Positions 1-7,554 of a DNA stretch of 64,000 bases are shown piece after piece (the stretch's first letter is position 1; each line of letters begins with the position of its first letter). The notes under the pieces were generated by a model. That model was not told the DNA's origin and ran no database searches. It was given only the letters and a program-made list of their open reading frames with translations. The stretch spans positions 20,286 to 84,285 of the IMG/VR virus record IMGVR_UViG_3300047287_000420; one strand, written 5' to 3'. The DNA is from a virus. The translations under genes were made by a program, and so were the position numbers.

Positions 1-467
1 TGCAACCTTTATAGATCTGGTGTGGCCTGACGCAATAGCCCGTCCTACCCAGCTCGGGCACAATTTAACTTTCTCAAACGCAGGGATGCTGTGTCCAGAG
101 TATCTGTCCCTCACACAGGTACGCTGGACAAAGCCCGTAGGAGTTCTTTCTACGGTCATCGTCTCTGCAGCCAAGCCCGCAAGCCTTTAATTTTGCAGGT
201 TTGGCACAATTTAATAGCTTTTGTGCGCATAATGTGCGCCATAACTGACTTTAATTTGAGGTCAGTTTCCCGATTTCACTCTTTAGTGGGGCCTGGTATT
301 ACCTACCGGGCTCTACTTAAAGGTGGGATTCTTTGTATTCGTGATCACATTTGATCATGGTGCAAAGTTTCGTTTCTGCGTTTGTGTGTGACGCTCTCAC
401 TGTGTGTTACGATGCACACTGAGGGCCTCTACCCTCACCTTTTAGTACAGTTTCACAGGTACATCGT
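1..467. other. Left-edge region without a confident gene
   Basis: No convincing coding sequence is visible here. An open frame at 91-354 starts with GTG and has a composition unlike the neighbouring genes, so it is not called, although its stop sits in the same TGATCATG box (352-359) found at several real starts. The stretch holds a 12-bp direct repeat, a doubled GTGCGC (223-228 and 234-239) around a CATAAT, and a possible -10 TACGAT at 408-413 ahead of the first gene. It is probably the control region for the left arm. Confidence 0.5.
57..214. repeat. Direct repeat GGCACAATTTAA, two copies
   Basis: The 12-mer GGCACAATTTAA occurs at 57-68 and again at 203-214, 146 bp apart, in the non-coding left edge. 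It could be a regulatory protein site or part of an origin; the sequence does not decide this. Confidence 0.6.
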
Positions 468-773
468 ATGACTGAACTGACAATTAAGACCAACAATCAG
501 CCACGCCCGCTGTTCAATCCCTGCGAACTTTCGCAGTCTCAGCGTGCCAAACTGCGCCACCAATTTGATTGGATGAGCGATGAAGAGTTTGACCACAACT
601 GTTCATTCTTTCTCTATCGCGGTTGGTATTACAACCTCTCTGACTTCCTGACTAACACTAACCCTGACGGTCCGTTTAAGGGTTGGCACGGTATCGCTAG
701 CGATTCTTACTTCAGCGGAACGCTAGTCAAACTGTGCGGCAACGATGTTGTCGTCGGTCGCTATTGCTGCTGA
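468..773 (+). CDS. Hypothetical protein, first gene of the left arm
   Basis: A 101-residue soluble protein, unrecognised. Aromatic residues cluster in the middle (FLYRGWYYNLSDF) and the C-terminus ends in two cysteines. The ATG follows a leader without a Shine-Dalgarno sequence. The gene heads a run of closely spaced plus-strand genes; 31 nt separate it from the next one. Confidence 0.75.
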   Translation: MTELTIKTNNQPRPLFNPCELSQSQRAKLRHQFDWMSDEEFDHNCSFFLYRGWYYNLSDFLTNTNPDGPFKGWHGIASDSYFSGTLVKLCGNDVVVGRYCC

Positions 774-804
774 TAACTGTAACTAACACCATCGCAATCT
801 GATC

Positions 805-1203
805 ATGACAACCACATTCACACAATCCAAACTCGAATGGAGTGCTTATTGGCAGTGGGATGGTGAGCCTGAGATCGGTGGAATCTACACTCAGGACGTT
901 AGTTTTTACACAGACGATAATTATAAGTTCACTGTGTCATTCCGTATCGGTGAGGGTAGGACTCTTGGCCTACTGTTCGCCGAGGTTATAACTGTTAATC
1001 CACAGTTTGAAACACAGACAATGCACTATTGTTTCGGTCAGTTCTACAGAAACTCTGGAGCTAAGGTGTTCACACAGTTTGCACTTGATCACTTTATGCA
1101 AACTGAAACGTGGTCTGCGTGCCCGTCGTTTAACTGCGTTGATTACATCAACGGCGACCCATACACCCTCTCGGGTGATGAAATTGTTAGCGACATTGAT
1201 TGA
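805..1203 (+). CDS. Hypothetical protein
   Basis: A 132-residue acidic, aromatic-rich protein of unknown function. Its ATG lies in a TGATCATG box (800-807) with no Shine-Dalgarno sequence. The stop codon TGA at 1201-1203 is itself the start of the next TGATCATG box, so it is tightly linked to the 53-residue gene that follows. Confidence 0.75.
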   Translation: MTTTFTQSKLEWSAYWQWDGEPEIGGIYTQDVSFYTDDNYKFTVSFRIGEGRTLGLLFAEVITVNPQFETQTMHYCFGQFYRNSGAKVFTQFALDHFMQTETWSACPSFNCVDYINGDPYTLSGDEIVSDID

Positions 1204-1205
1204 TC

Positions 1206-1367
1206 ATGCAACCGATCCCGCACTTTAACTTCGTTAGTCGTCGCGAGGTTGAGTTTACTCTCGCTGCGCTTAATCGACTCGCACAATCTGGCGAGATTGA
1301 TCCTATTGAGCAAGACGAGTTTTACAACTTCTTAGACGCTTTTCAAACATTCGCCCTGCAAGTCTGA
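1206..1367 (+). CDS. Hypothetical small protein (53 aa)
   Basis: A small gene filling the gap between two others: ATG at 1206 inside TGATCATG (1201-1208), stop TGA at 1365-1367. The product is 53 residues with a plausible helical core (REVEFTLAALNRLAQSGEID) and two Phe-rich turns. Spacing of 2 nt from the gene before and 5 nt to the gene after supports it. Function unknown. Confidence 0.65.
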   Translation: MQPIPHFNFVSRREVEFTLAALNRLAQSGEIDPIEQDEFYNFLDAFQTFALQV

Positions 1368-1372
1368 TCACA

Positions 1373-1684
1373 ATGGCTTACACAATCGACACAGTTGCTG
1401 CACGCGAACTAGAAGTGTACGCAGTCAACTTCTCATCTGCTCACTACAACACAGTGGGCAAGACTCTATCTAAGTTCTACAAGCAAGGTACATTCAGTCT
1501 CGACCGGGCTATTGCTTACATTGAGCGTTATTTACTTGTGCCAGCTGCTAAAGATTACAAACTCTGCTACGGCTCTATGTCTACATCGTGGAACTCTATG
1601 TTTCCCAAACCTGAGCGCCTTGTGGCTGCAGAATCTATCGCCCACAGCTTCGTTTCTGAGTTTCGTTTAGGTAACTTCTGGTGA
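1373..1684 (+). CDS. Hypothetical protein
   Basis: A 103-residue protein, unrecognised. The N-terminal half reads like two helices (DTVAARELEVYAVNFSSAHY, then KTLSKFYKQGTF). The start follows TGATCACA, a variant of the recurring start box. Its TGA overlaps the next ATG by one base. Confidence 0.75.
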   Translation: MAYTIDTVAARELEVYAVNFSSAHYNTVGKTLSKFYKQGTFSLDRAIAYIERYLLVPAAKDYKLCYGSMSTSWNSMFPKPERLVAAESIAHSFVSEFRLGNFW

Positions 1685-1908
1685 TGACTAACAACATCGA
1701 CGACACTTACATCATCATGGACGATCTCATCAACAAGCAATTCACCATACAGCGTGATGTTCTGGCTAGCTGGAATGAACTACACAAGATGAAGCTCAAG
1801 CACGAGGCTTTGTTATCCGAACTGCGCAACGTTCGTGAGCAGATTAAGTATGAATCAGAGCCTTCTCTGTTTGATCAAATGTTCGGCGAAGTAGAACCTA
1901 ACCGCTAA
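1684..1908 (+). CDS. Hypothetical coiled-coil protein
   Basis: A 74-residue protein with a long charged helix (LHKMKLKHEALLSELRNVRE) expected to form a coiled coil. ATG 1684 overlaps the previous TGA by one base; an in-frame GTG at 1681 is possible but less likely. The stop TAA lies in the loop of a small hairpin (CCGC-TAAC-GCGG) that opens the repeated leader described at 1902-1943. Confidence 0.7.
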   Translation: MTNNIDDTYIIMDDLINKQFTIQRDVLASWNELHKMKLKHEALLSELRNVREQIKYESEPSLFDQMFGEVEPNR

Positions 1909-1943
1909 CGCGGGCCAACTCACACAATACCAACAACATCACC
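1902..1943 (+). repeat. Hairpin plus CA-rich leader, copy 1
   Basis: CCGC-TAAC-GCGG followed by GGCCAACTCACACAAT and a C/A-rich run up to the ATG at 1944. The same arrangement is repeated at 3162-3204. No Shine-Dalgarno sequence is present, so the element may serve translation initiation or transcript processing. Confidence 0.6.
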
Positions 1944-2225
1944 ATGAAACTTTCCGTCTTTGATCTTCATCGTGGCTGCACAGAATACGTACAACTACCG
2001 TCAGGTAGGTGCGTTAATGTCCACGTTGCTCGCTTAGCTAACACCACAGAGGTTCACGTTCAAGCTAACAACGAACAGTGGCCGCAAGAATACAGCGACA
2101 CGTTTCTACATTGCAAGCGTTGTGTGAATGTGTTTCACAGTGCATCGAAGTCACTAACTCACGAAGACATTGAGTATCTACAGGATCGCTACTTCCGTCC
2201 CTACGAAGAACTTACCTTCGCCTGA
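1944..2225 (+). CDS. Hypothetical protein
   Basis: A 93-residue protein of unknown function, rich in valine and threonine in its first half and with two Cys near the middle (FLHCKRCVNVF), which might be a metal or disulfide pair. It follows the repeated hairpin/CA-rich leader and is 2 nt from the next gene. Confidence 0.75.
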   Translation: MKLSVFDLHRGCTEYVQLPSGRCVNVHVARLANTTEVHVQANNEQWPQEYSDTFLHCKRCVNVFHSASKSLTHEDIEYLQDRYFRPYEELTFA

Positions 2226-2227
2226 CT

Positions 2228-2428
2228 ATGTTTAAGCAACTCAAAGTAAATCTCACAATCTCCGCTGAACAACTCGAACTCTTGCACTTTCTTCTATGTA
2301 ACGACCGCATGAGAATCATGCGTGACAATCCAGACTCATTCAACAATCCTGGCTCTTATGCGGAACAGATCGAACAACTGTGGGCTTTAGTTACCCACAC
2401 TCGTGACAACAACCTAACCGCTGACTAA
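2228..2428 (+). CDS. Hypothetical small protein
   Basis: A 66-residue, probably all-helical protein of unknown function. It starts 2 nt after the previous stop and ends 2 nt before the next start, in keeping with an operon. No Shine-Dalgarno sequence is seen. Confidence 0.7.
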   Translation: MFKQLKVNLTISAEQLELLHFLLCNDRMRIMRDNPDSFNNPGSYAEQIEQLWALVTHTRDNNLTAD

Positions 2429-2430
2429 TC

Positions 2431-2628
2431 ATGCAACTTCAAGTAACTGAGATCGAGTTCGACTTCGATGATGAGGATCCTGTGACTGCTGAGTATGCAC
2501 AGTTTATGCACACTGAAACTATCGGCCAGATCTGGGAAGTCGACGACGAAGATGATCTCATCGAAGAGATAACTTGCGCTACAGGTTGGTGTATCAAGTC
2601 AATCAACTACCGTCACATTCTCACCTGA
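2431..2628 (+). CDS. Hypothetical acidic small protein
   Basis: A 65-residue strongly acidic protein (FDFDDEDP and VDDEDDLIEE). Such composition is sometimes seen in DNA-mimic or antirestriction proteins, but nothing here proves that. The start is in TAATCATG, a variant of the recurring start box. Confidence 0.7.
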   Translation: MQLQVTEIEFDFDDEDPVTAEYAQFMHTETIGQIWEVDDEDDLIEEITCATGWCIKSINYRHILT

Positions 2629-2630
2629 TC

Positions 2631-2798
2631 ATGTACTACATCCAACGCCGTTCAATCAACCACAACTACCTAGAAACTGTTGACGAGTTCGAGTCTCACA
2701 AAGAGGCTAAAGCCACGCTGCATGAGTATCAAATCTGTGATTACTCAGCCGACTACTACATCAGTTCACGTTGCTGTAAAGCATGGAGGGAATCGTGA
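2631..2798 (+). CDS. Conserved small cyanophage-type protein
   Basis: A 55-residue protein starting at the ATG of TGATCATG (2626-2633). The C-terminal part (SADYYISSRCCKAWRES) resembles from memory a small protein common in cyanophage genomes; no function is known to me. A longer in-frame reading upstream overlaps the previous gene and is not preferred. Confidence 0.75.
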   Translation: MYYIQRRSINHNYLETVDEFESHKEAKATLHEYQICDYSADYYISSRCCKAWRES

Positions 2799-2974
2799 CA
2801 CAGACACAGTTTGACAAACTCTACACAGCTATCTACGAAGCTTATGAGTTTGCAGCACTTAAAGATGAGTACATTCGGTCGACTTTAGGTGACGCGCTTG
2901 ATCACATGATCTTGCTCAAACAGCAGAAACTTATCTACCCAGACAATGAAACAATCAGCCAACCTAGTCCGTGA
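2783..2974 (+). CDS. Hypothetical small protein
   Basis: A 63-residue protein, unrecognised. Two starts compete: ATG at 2783, inside the previous gene, or GTG at 2795, which has a GGAGGG four bases upstream and overlaps the previous TGA as GTGA. The second would be one of few genes in this arm with a Shine-Dalgarno sequence and would give 59 residues. Confidence 0.65.
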   Translation: MEGIVTQTQFDKLYTAIYEAYEFAALKDEYIRSTLGDALDHMILLKQQKLIYPDNETISQPSP

Positions 2975-3161
2975 ACAAACTAGAGCAATAGATCTGTGGA
3001 CACTACTGCACGATGCTGAGCAACTTGTAGTTAATCACGAGTATCTCCACGCTCGTATGCACCAACGTCTACAAGATCTTATGAATGTCGTTGAGTCTTA
3101 TCAAGAAGCGATTGAGCTAAAGCTTGAGCAAGACAACATCGACAGCGACTACTTAGCTTAA
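2946..3161 (+). CDS. Hypothetical helical protein
   Basis: A 71-residue helical protein of unknown function, overlapping the previous gene by 29 nt in another frame. A heptad-like stretch (LVVNHEYLHARMHQRLQDLM) suggests a coiled coil. Its stop is directly followed by the second copy of the hairpin/CA-rich leader. Confidence 0.65.
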   Translation: MKQSANLVREQTRAIDLWTLLHDAEQLVVNHEYLHARMHQRLQDLMNVVESYQEAIELKLEQDNIDSDYLA

Positions 3162-3204
3162 CCCGCTAGCGCGGGGCCAACTCACACAATCACTTCAACA
3201 TCAC
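3162..3204 (+). repeat. Hairpin plus CA-rich leader, copy 2
   Basis: A perfect five-base-pair stem CCCGC-TAGC-GCGGG, then GGCCAACTCACACAAT and a C/A-rich run to the ATG at 3205. It matches the element at 1902-1943 in order, spacing and sequence, and again replaces a Shine-Dalgarno sequence. Confidence 0.6.
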
Positions 3205-3522
3205 ATGAAACGATTGCTTTTGTTGTTCCCTATGATGTTCATCAACCCAGTTAGTGCTCGCCCAGTTACTGCAACTGTTTACCACGAGTGGTATCACGCG
3301 AGAGAAACTTACTGCGGTCAAACTTACCAGCATTGGGGTATTTCAGCTGCTCACCCTTGGCTACCTTGCGGCACAAAGGTTCGCGTTCAGCACAAAGGCC
3401 GAAGCCTAACTGTACCGATCACAGATCGCTGTGAATGTAACTCGATCGACTTGTCGGCTGGCGCAGCCTATCGCCTAGGTGTACCGATTAATGGTATCGC
3501 AACAGTATCCATACACTACTAG
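3205..3522 (+). CDS. Exported RlpA-like double-psi beta-barrel protein
   Basis: A 105-residue protein with an N-terminal signal peptide (MKRLLLLFPMMFINPVSA). The mature part resembles the RlpA-like double-psi beta-barrel: LPCGTKVRV near residue 55, and the typical ITDRC..SIDLSAGAAYRLG near the C-terminus, including the conserved Asp of the catalytic region. RlpA proteins act on peptidoglycan as lytic transglycosylases or binders. Four cysteines could form disulfides in the periplasm. It is one of several exported wall proteins in this arm. The family call is fairly firm; activity is inferred. Confidence 0.8.
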   Translation: MKRLLLLFPMMFINPVSARPVTATVYHEWYHARETYCGQTYQHWGISAAHPWLPCGTKVRVQHKGRSLTVPITDRCECNSIDLSAGAAYRLGVPINGIATVSIHY

Positions 3523-3531
3523 CACAGTGCC

Positions 3532-3559
3532 TTGACTGTTCCGACAGGCATGGTATAGT
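3532..3559 (+). promoter_or_regulatory. Sigma70-type promoter
   Basis: TTGACT at 3532-3537, 16-bp spacer, TATAGT at 3554-3559, located in the 86-nt gap after the RlpA-like gene and about 50 nt before the ATG at 3609. It probably drives the second half of the left arm. Confidence 0.7.
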
Positions 3560-3608
3560 GTAGCGGCCTCTCGCTGCATCACATCTTCTACGGTCATCAT
3601 TTTTGATC

Positions 3609-3833
3609 ATGACAAATCACATTCCTTACGATCTTTACAACTTGAGCTGGCACTCTCTCGCGTATCACTCTCTCGCTCGCTTCAAGCAAATCGTGCGGAA
3701 CGATTGCACGATTCCTCCAGATGTAGTCGAGCAGATCGAAGACAACATCATCCCTGCCCTTGAGTATCTCGAAGGGTGGGAACCTACAGATGACATGATT
3801 CAAACCTACATCGACTCTCACGGGATGATCTGA
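3609..3833 (+). CDS. Hypothetical protein
   Basis: A 74-residue protein of unknown function, first gene after the promoter at 3532. ATG lies in a TGATCATG box (3604-3611). Its TGA overlaps the next ATG by one base. Confidence 0.7.
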   Translation: MTNHIPYDLYNLSWHSLAYHSLARFKQIVRNDCTIPPDVVEQIEDNIIPALEYLEGWEPTDDMIQTYIDSHGMI

Positions 3834-4036
3834 TGATTCAAATTGTCGTTGACGATGAGTATGGCGCACCGTTCGCCATTGATACCTTCCTAACCATTGA
3901 GGATGCTCGTCACGCTCTAAATGAGCTGGAGTGCTCTCTTGAAGACTGCATGACACCAGCGCGTGCGCATCGCCTTATACAGGCAATAGATCAACTTAAG
4001 ACATCCATTGCAGACCATGAAGATGGTGACGATTAA
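3833..4036 (+). CDS. Hypothetical protein
   Basis: A 67-residue acidic protein (many Asp and Glu, ending EDGDD). Translationally coupled to the gene before through TGATG. Unknown function. Confidence 0.7.
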   Translation: MIQIVVDDEYGAPFAIDTFLTIEDARHALNELECSLEDCMTPARAHRLIQAIDQLKTSIADHEDGDD

Positions 4037-4388
4037 CACGAACGAAGGCGCTTTCAAGATCCCTACTAAGTGGATGGGAGAAGCCTTGGCTGTCCACCGC
4101 CCAGTTGTCGGTTTCGGTGGCAAACTCAGCAAAGAGAAATGCACCTGGACAATCACTCACATTGAGTCAGGAATGACGGCCGGTAGGTATAACGGCCCTA
4201 TGAACGAAGCAATCAAGCTAGCTAAGGCATGGGATCTCACGTTCAGAGATGAACTACCTGGCCCCGAACCTGATGCGAAAGCTTGGGTACGCAAAGATCA
4301 ATGGCTAAACCAAATCCGGCAGTTCAGCCCAATCGCAGCACCCGATTCCTTTGAAGCTGTAGTCAACCATTACAACACTGAATCATGA
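4017..4388 (+). CDS. Hypothetical protein
   Basis: About 123 residues, starting at ATG 4017 (or ATG 4023) inside the end of the previous gene. The central part (KEKCTWTITHIESGMTAGRY) reads like a small beta-domain. Unrecognised. The stop overlaps the next start as ATGA. Confidence 0.7.
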   Translation: MKMVTINTNEGAFKIPTKWMGEALAVHRPVVGFGGKLSKEKCTWTITHIESGMTAGRYNGPMNEAIKLAKAWDLTFRDELPGPEPDAKAWVRKDQWLNQIRQFSPIAAPDSFEAVVNHYNTES

Positions 4389-4750
4389 GAACCATCGAAA
4401 AGAAGATGCTCAGCGCAATCATCGAGCGCAAGAACTTCAGCCTGGATAACACTCGCGTTGAGTGTATTAACTTTCCACATCCTGTGGATTCTGAAGATCG
4501 CATCATCGACCGCTGCAATGTCTACCTGCACAACAACCTCATCGCCACGGTGACTCCTGACGATGTAACAGTCAACAACTGTGGGTGGAGGACAAACACA
4601 ACTAAGTCTCGCCTGCACGTTATCTTGCGTGAGTTCTGCGGTGCTTGTGTGTCACAAACTAATTTCGAGTGGTTTCTGACTACACAGAACGAAGTGATCC
4701 CCATGGTCGACAAGCAGGATTACACTGTTAGCCGAGTTCCAATGCACTAA
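4385..4750 (+). CDS. Hypothetical protein
   Basis: A 121-residue protein of unknown function, coupled by ATGA to the gene before and by TAATG to the gene after. No motif recognised. Confidence 0.7.
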   Translation: MRTIEKKMLSAIIERKNFSLDNTRVECINFPHPVDSEDRIIDRCNVYLHNNLIATVTPDDVTVNNCGWRTNTTKSRLHVILREFCGACVSQTNFEWFLTTQNEVIPMVDKQDYTVSRVPMH

Positions 4751-5004
4751 TGCCTCTGCCTAACCTGCGAACCAACCAACGTAATCTCATACGTTTGGTA
4801 GCACAACACGAACACCGTTACCCCGATGAACCCTGCTACCTCGGCAAAGTCACAGCAAGTAGGCAAAACGTCTTTCTAAAAGCTGTTGCTTCACTGGAAG
4901 AACGGAAACTTGTAGAAATCGACCGCACAAGTAACAACTTCAGGGCCTGGACAATTAAGCTTCTAGTTCCTCTCGAAGATGTAATCCCTCAGTCCCTCAA
5001 CTAA
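4750..5004 (+). CDS. Hypothetical protein, possible winged helix
   Basis: An 84-residue basic protein. The order helix, helix, ASRQNVFLKAVASLEERKLV, then a strand with DRTSNNFRAW resembles a winged-helix DNA-binding fold, but this is only an impression from the sequence. Coupled to the previous gene through TAATG. Confidence 0.65.
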   Translation: MPLPNLRTNQRNLIRLVAQHEHRYPDEPCYLGKVTASRQNVFLKAVASLEERKLVEIDRTSNNFRAWTIKLLVPLEDVIPQSLN

Positions 5005-5006
5005 CC

Positions 5007-5285
5007 ATGAAACTCCTTACTTCCTTACTCCTTTCTTCTTTCGCTTCGTTCCTCATCGCCACGCCGGCTAAAGCTCAATGGGCGATGACTTGCACTCGTG
5101 ACTACAACAGCTCAGTAAATCTGCGGACACAACCATCAACACGAGCAACAGTTATTGCTTCGATCCCGAACGAAAGTTATCTCCGTGCACTGACTTGGGT
5201 ATGGGGCGGAGACAAACTGCGCTGGTGGAAGGTTGAGTACAACGGCCTCGTGGGTTGGATGCGTTCTGATTACCTATGCAGATAA
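5007..5285 (+). CDS. Exported SH3-like protein
   Basis: A 92-residue protein with a signal peptide (cleavage likely after ATPAKA, near residue 23). The mature part matches the bacterial SH3 domain pattern: VNLRTQPSTRATVIASIP near residues 36-54 and WWKVEYNGLVGWMRSDYL at the end. Such domains bind cell-wall peptides. It is one of a group of exported wall proteins in this arm. Confidence 0.8.
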   Translation: MKLLTSLLLSSFASFLIATPAKAQWAMTCTRDYNSSVNLRTQPSTRATVIASIPNESYLRALTWVWGGDKLRWWKVEYNGLVGWMRSDYLCR

Positions 5286-5310
5286 TTTCTACACACTACA
5301 AGGTTTAACA

Positions 5311-5646
5311 ATGACTCAAGAACACCCGATTACTCCGCCGCCTAAGCTGATACGCAAGTGGAACGAAGAAGCTGCCAACACGCCAATGGCAGATCAGCGG
5401 TACATCGCCACCCAAGCAGCTCGCTGGGGTGCTGATCAGGAGCTGGAGGCGTGCTGTGCAGACCTGCGAATGGTTCTTGGACCCGACCAAGCTGATTGGC
5501 TGCGCTCCGTGCGCCGCCCCAAGCCGCCGAGCTTGAAAGAGCAGGCGCTACTTCAGTTAGACACACTCAACGCAGATTTGTCTATGCACGGGATGGGTTG
5601 TGACCTATCTCAGATCCGCCGCGCTCTTGAATCTCTGCCTGAGTAA
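5311..5646 (+). CDS. Conserved picocyanobacterial/cyanophage hypothetical protein
   Basis: A 111-residue protein starting at ATG 5311 (the in-frame extension upstream lies inside the SH3 gene). The opening EHPITPPPKLIRKW and the segment ATQAARWGADQELEACC match, from memory, a family that is common in marine Synechococcus, Prochlorococcus and their phages. Function unknown. It is one of the better hints to the host group. Confidence 0.8.
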   Translation: MTQEHPITPPPKLIRKWNEEAANTPMADQRYIATQAARWGADQELEACCADLRMVLGPDQADWLRSVRRPKPPSLKEQALLQLDTLNADLSMHGMGCDLSQIRRALESLPE

Positions 5647-5651
5647 TTACC

Positions 5652-5867
5652 ATGGCCCATCAGATTGAACCCGTTGAATTTATCAAACCTGATTTTGCTT
5701 ACATTTATGCAAAAGTTGCTCGTCACGTGGCTGCGGCTTATGCCGTGTGCGGCTATGACGAAGATGTGGTGGCAAAAGAACTCGGGTTAGCGATGAAAGC
5801 CATTGAAACATTTGAGCACGCAAGCATGACTATTTACTCCGTTGTTCCAAGTTCTGAAGGCCAGTAG
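5652..5867 (+). CDS. Hypothetical protein
   Basis: A 71-residue helical protein of unknown function, 5 nt behind the previous gene. No motif recognised. Confidence 0.65.
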   Translation: MAHQIEPVEFIKPDFAYIYAKVARHVAAAYAVCGYDEDVVAKELGLAMKAIETFEHASMTIYSVVPSSEGQ

Positions 5868-5890
5868 TCAACTCCCCTAACGAGATCACT

Positions 5891-6289
5891 ATGTTTCGCA
5901 AATTAGGTTGGGTAGCAGTAGGCGTTGGTGCCTTCTTCGTGGCTTCGATCTGCGTAAGTCTCGGGGGCATGGTTGTATCAGCTTTGATACCTGGCCCTTC
6001 TAAAGACAAACCAGGGAAACTCGAAGCTGACCCACAGCAGGCGGCAAAATCTGAGTGGCTGCAGCAGCTCGAAGGTGGTGGCCCGACCGCTTCGAAAGAA
6101 GCTAAGGAAACACCAGAGGCAGAGGCACCGAAGGAACAACAACCAGCGCCCGAAACTGCTGTGTTTCAACAAGCTGACCCAACACCTGCTGCTGCCCCGC
6201 CAGCGCCTACAGTGGGTCCGGGCAACTTCGAATCACCTACCCCTTACCTACCTCCTCCGGCTACACAATCAGGCCCTGGGAACATGTAA
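5891..6289 (+). CDS. Membrane-anchored Pro/Ala-rich protein
   Basis: A 132-residue protein with one N-terminal membrane segment (residues about 7-33, LGWVAVGVGAFFVASICVSL) followed by a disordered tail rich in Pro, Ala, Glu and Gln. It lies directly before the L,D-transpeptidase gene (3 nt), so it may anchor or span the envelope with it. No closer family is recognised. Confidence 0.7.
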   Translation: MFRKLGWVAVGVGAFFVASICVSLGGMVVSALIPGPSKDKPGKLEADPQQAAKSEWLQQLEGGGPTASKEAKETPEAEAPKEQQPAPETAVFQQADPTPAAAPPAPTVGPGNFESPTPYLPPPATQSGPGNM

Positions 6290-6292
6290 CTA

Positions 6293-7036
6293 ATGAAACT
6301 CAAGATGTACGCTTTAGTTGGATCACTTAGTGGCGTTGTTCTAGCGCTCGGCTTTCACCAAGGGCAACAGTTTTTCAAATCAAGAGAAGAAGTTAGCGAG
6401 TATCACCAGCAGATGCTGCTCGCAATGGAACAACCTTTAGAGTTGGGCAGCGATCCGGCTCGAACTTATCCCGATGGTGGGCTACCTCTGGACGCTACAC
6501 CTGAACCAGGTTACCCAGACGAACCAGGATCTCTACGCCCGTCCATACAGTTCACACATCAACCTCCACCACTTCCTCCGCTATCTAACACACCGTTCCT
6601 CGTACTTAAAAAATCATCGCAGTCGATCAAGTCAACTAAGGATCCTATTTGGACACTCCAGCTGATCAGTAAGGATGGAACTGTCCTAGATAGCCTGCAG
6701 GCTGTGACGGGTAGAGCGTCCCGACAAGCAGTTAATCGTCACATCGCTGGCACAAAGGCCCCTCTGCCTGTCGGAACTTACCGGATTGATCGAGCAGGAA
6801 TCGAACGCGGACCCTTCAGCGATCCCGAATTAGGTCGCGGCTATTGGGTGCCGATCACTCCTCTGTTCGCCACAGGGCGATCCGAGCTTGGCTTTCACGT
6901 TGATCCTTCCTGGGGCAAACTCAACGGAGAGTCAGGCACTAGCGGTTGTATCGGTCTTGAGAACGTCGACGCAACTGTAAAGCTCGTGACGTGGATCAAG
7001 CACTTCAACGTATCCAAACTCATTGTTCAATCGTGA
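6293..7036 (+). CDS. L,D-transpeptidase (YkuD-fold)
   Basis: A 247-residue protein with an N-terminal membrane or signal segment (LVGSLSGVVLALGF), a proline-rich linker to about residue 100, and a C-terminal YkuD-type catalytic domain. The catalytic pair is visible: His202 in GFHVDPSWG and Cys219 in GTSGCIGLEN, the family's H-x(n)-S-x-GC pattern. L,D-transpeptidases form or exchange peptidoglycan cross-links in the periplasm. In a phage this could alter the host wall or resist rival lysins. The preceding gene encodes a membrane-anchored protein and the following one a small membrane protein, suggesting an envelope unit. Confidence 0.85.
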   Translation: MKLKMYALVGSLSGVVLALGFHQGQQFFKSREEVSEYHQQMLLAMEQPLELGSDPARTYPDGGLPLDATPEPGYPDEPGSLRPSIQFTHQPPPLPPLSNTPFLVLKKSSQSIKSTKDPIWTLQLISKDGTVLDSLQAVTGRASRQAVNRHIAGTKAPLPVGTYRIDRAGIERGPFSDPELGRGYWVPITPLFATGRSELGFHVDPSWGKLNGESGTSGCIGLENVDATVKLVTWIKHFNVSKLIVQS

Positions 7037-7194
7037 TGCGCACCACTTACCAGAAACTGCAGATCCTCGCCCTGATCTTCTCTGCTTCAATTCTGTTGAG
7101 TGCTGTGATGCGAGGAGGGACAGTGGCGAAAACGGATTCGATGCAATGCCCAGTTGCCCCCAACGGCAAACTCTATTACGGACCTGGTTGCTGA
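7036..7194 (+). CDS. Small membrane or exported protein
   Basis: A 52-residue protein with a hydrophobic N-terminal segment (LQILALIFSASILLSAVM) and a short tail ending PNGKLYYGPGC. ATG 7036 overlaps the L,D-transpeptidase stop by one base. Function unknown; part of the envelope gene group. Confidence 0.65.
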   Translation: MRTTYQKLQILALIFSASILLSAVMRGGTVAKTDSMQCPVAPNGKLYYGPGC

Positions 7195-7237
7195 TGAAGA
7201 TTCAACCTTAAACTCAACCCGAAACCTCCGGCTGCTT

Positions 7238-7408
7238 GTGACTTCCCCAATCACCATCGTTCTTCATTCTCAGATCAGCAGCAAACACATCACCTACACA
7301 AACATCAGCCCTCAAACATTGCTCTCTGTGATCAAGGGCAGCAAGAGCAAGCCGGCTCGTGAGTTAGCAAACCGACTCATCCCAATCTTGGAAGACCTAT
7401 CCAAGTAG
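7238..7408 (+). CDS. Hypothetical small protein
   Basis: A 56-residue reading from GTG 7238. The C-terminal half (SKPARELANRLIPILEDLSK) is a convincing amphipathic helix. The start is uncertain: a longer frame with a TTG at 7154 overlaps the previous gene. Confidence 0.45.
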   Translation: MTSPITIVLHSQISSKHITYTNISPQTLLSVIKGSKSKPARELANRLIPILEDLSK

Positions 7409-7431
7409 ACTTCTGACGCACATCCCTCAGC

Positions 7432-7554
7432 ATGAAGCTCCTCACTAACCTCATCCTGATCTCAATCAGTCTTGTTTCTTTTAGCTCTGTGGCTGCCCAC
7501 GCGCATCACACCGGGCAACACACCGAAGTCAACCAAGAACAATGTCAGAAGTAA
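7432..7554 (+). CDS. Small exported His-rich protein
   Basis: A 40-residue protein: signal peptide (about residues 1-23, ending SVAAHA) and a mature tail of under 20 residues beginning with several histidines (HAHHTGQH). It overlaps the next ATG at 7542. The mature peptide might bind metal, but this is only composition. Confidence 0.55.
   Translation: MKLLTNLILISISLVSFSSVAAHAHHTGQHTEVNQEQCQK

Noticed and set aside
91-354. 87-codon open frame with GTG start at the left edge
   Set aside because: Composition looks random and no family is recognised. Only its stop in a TGATCATG box speaks for it, which is not enough.
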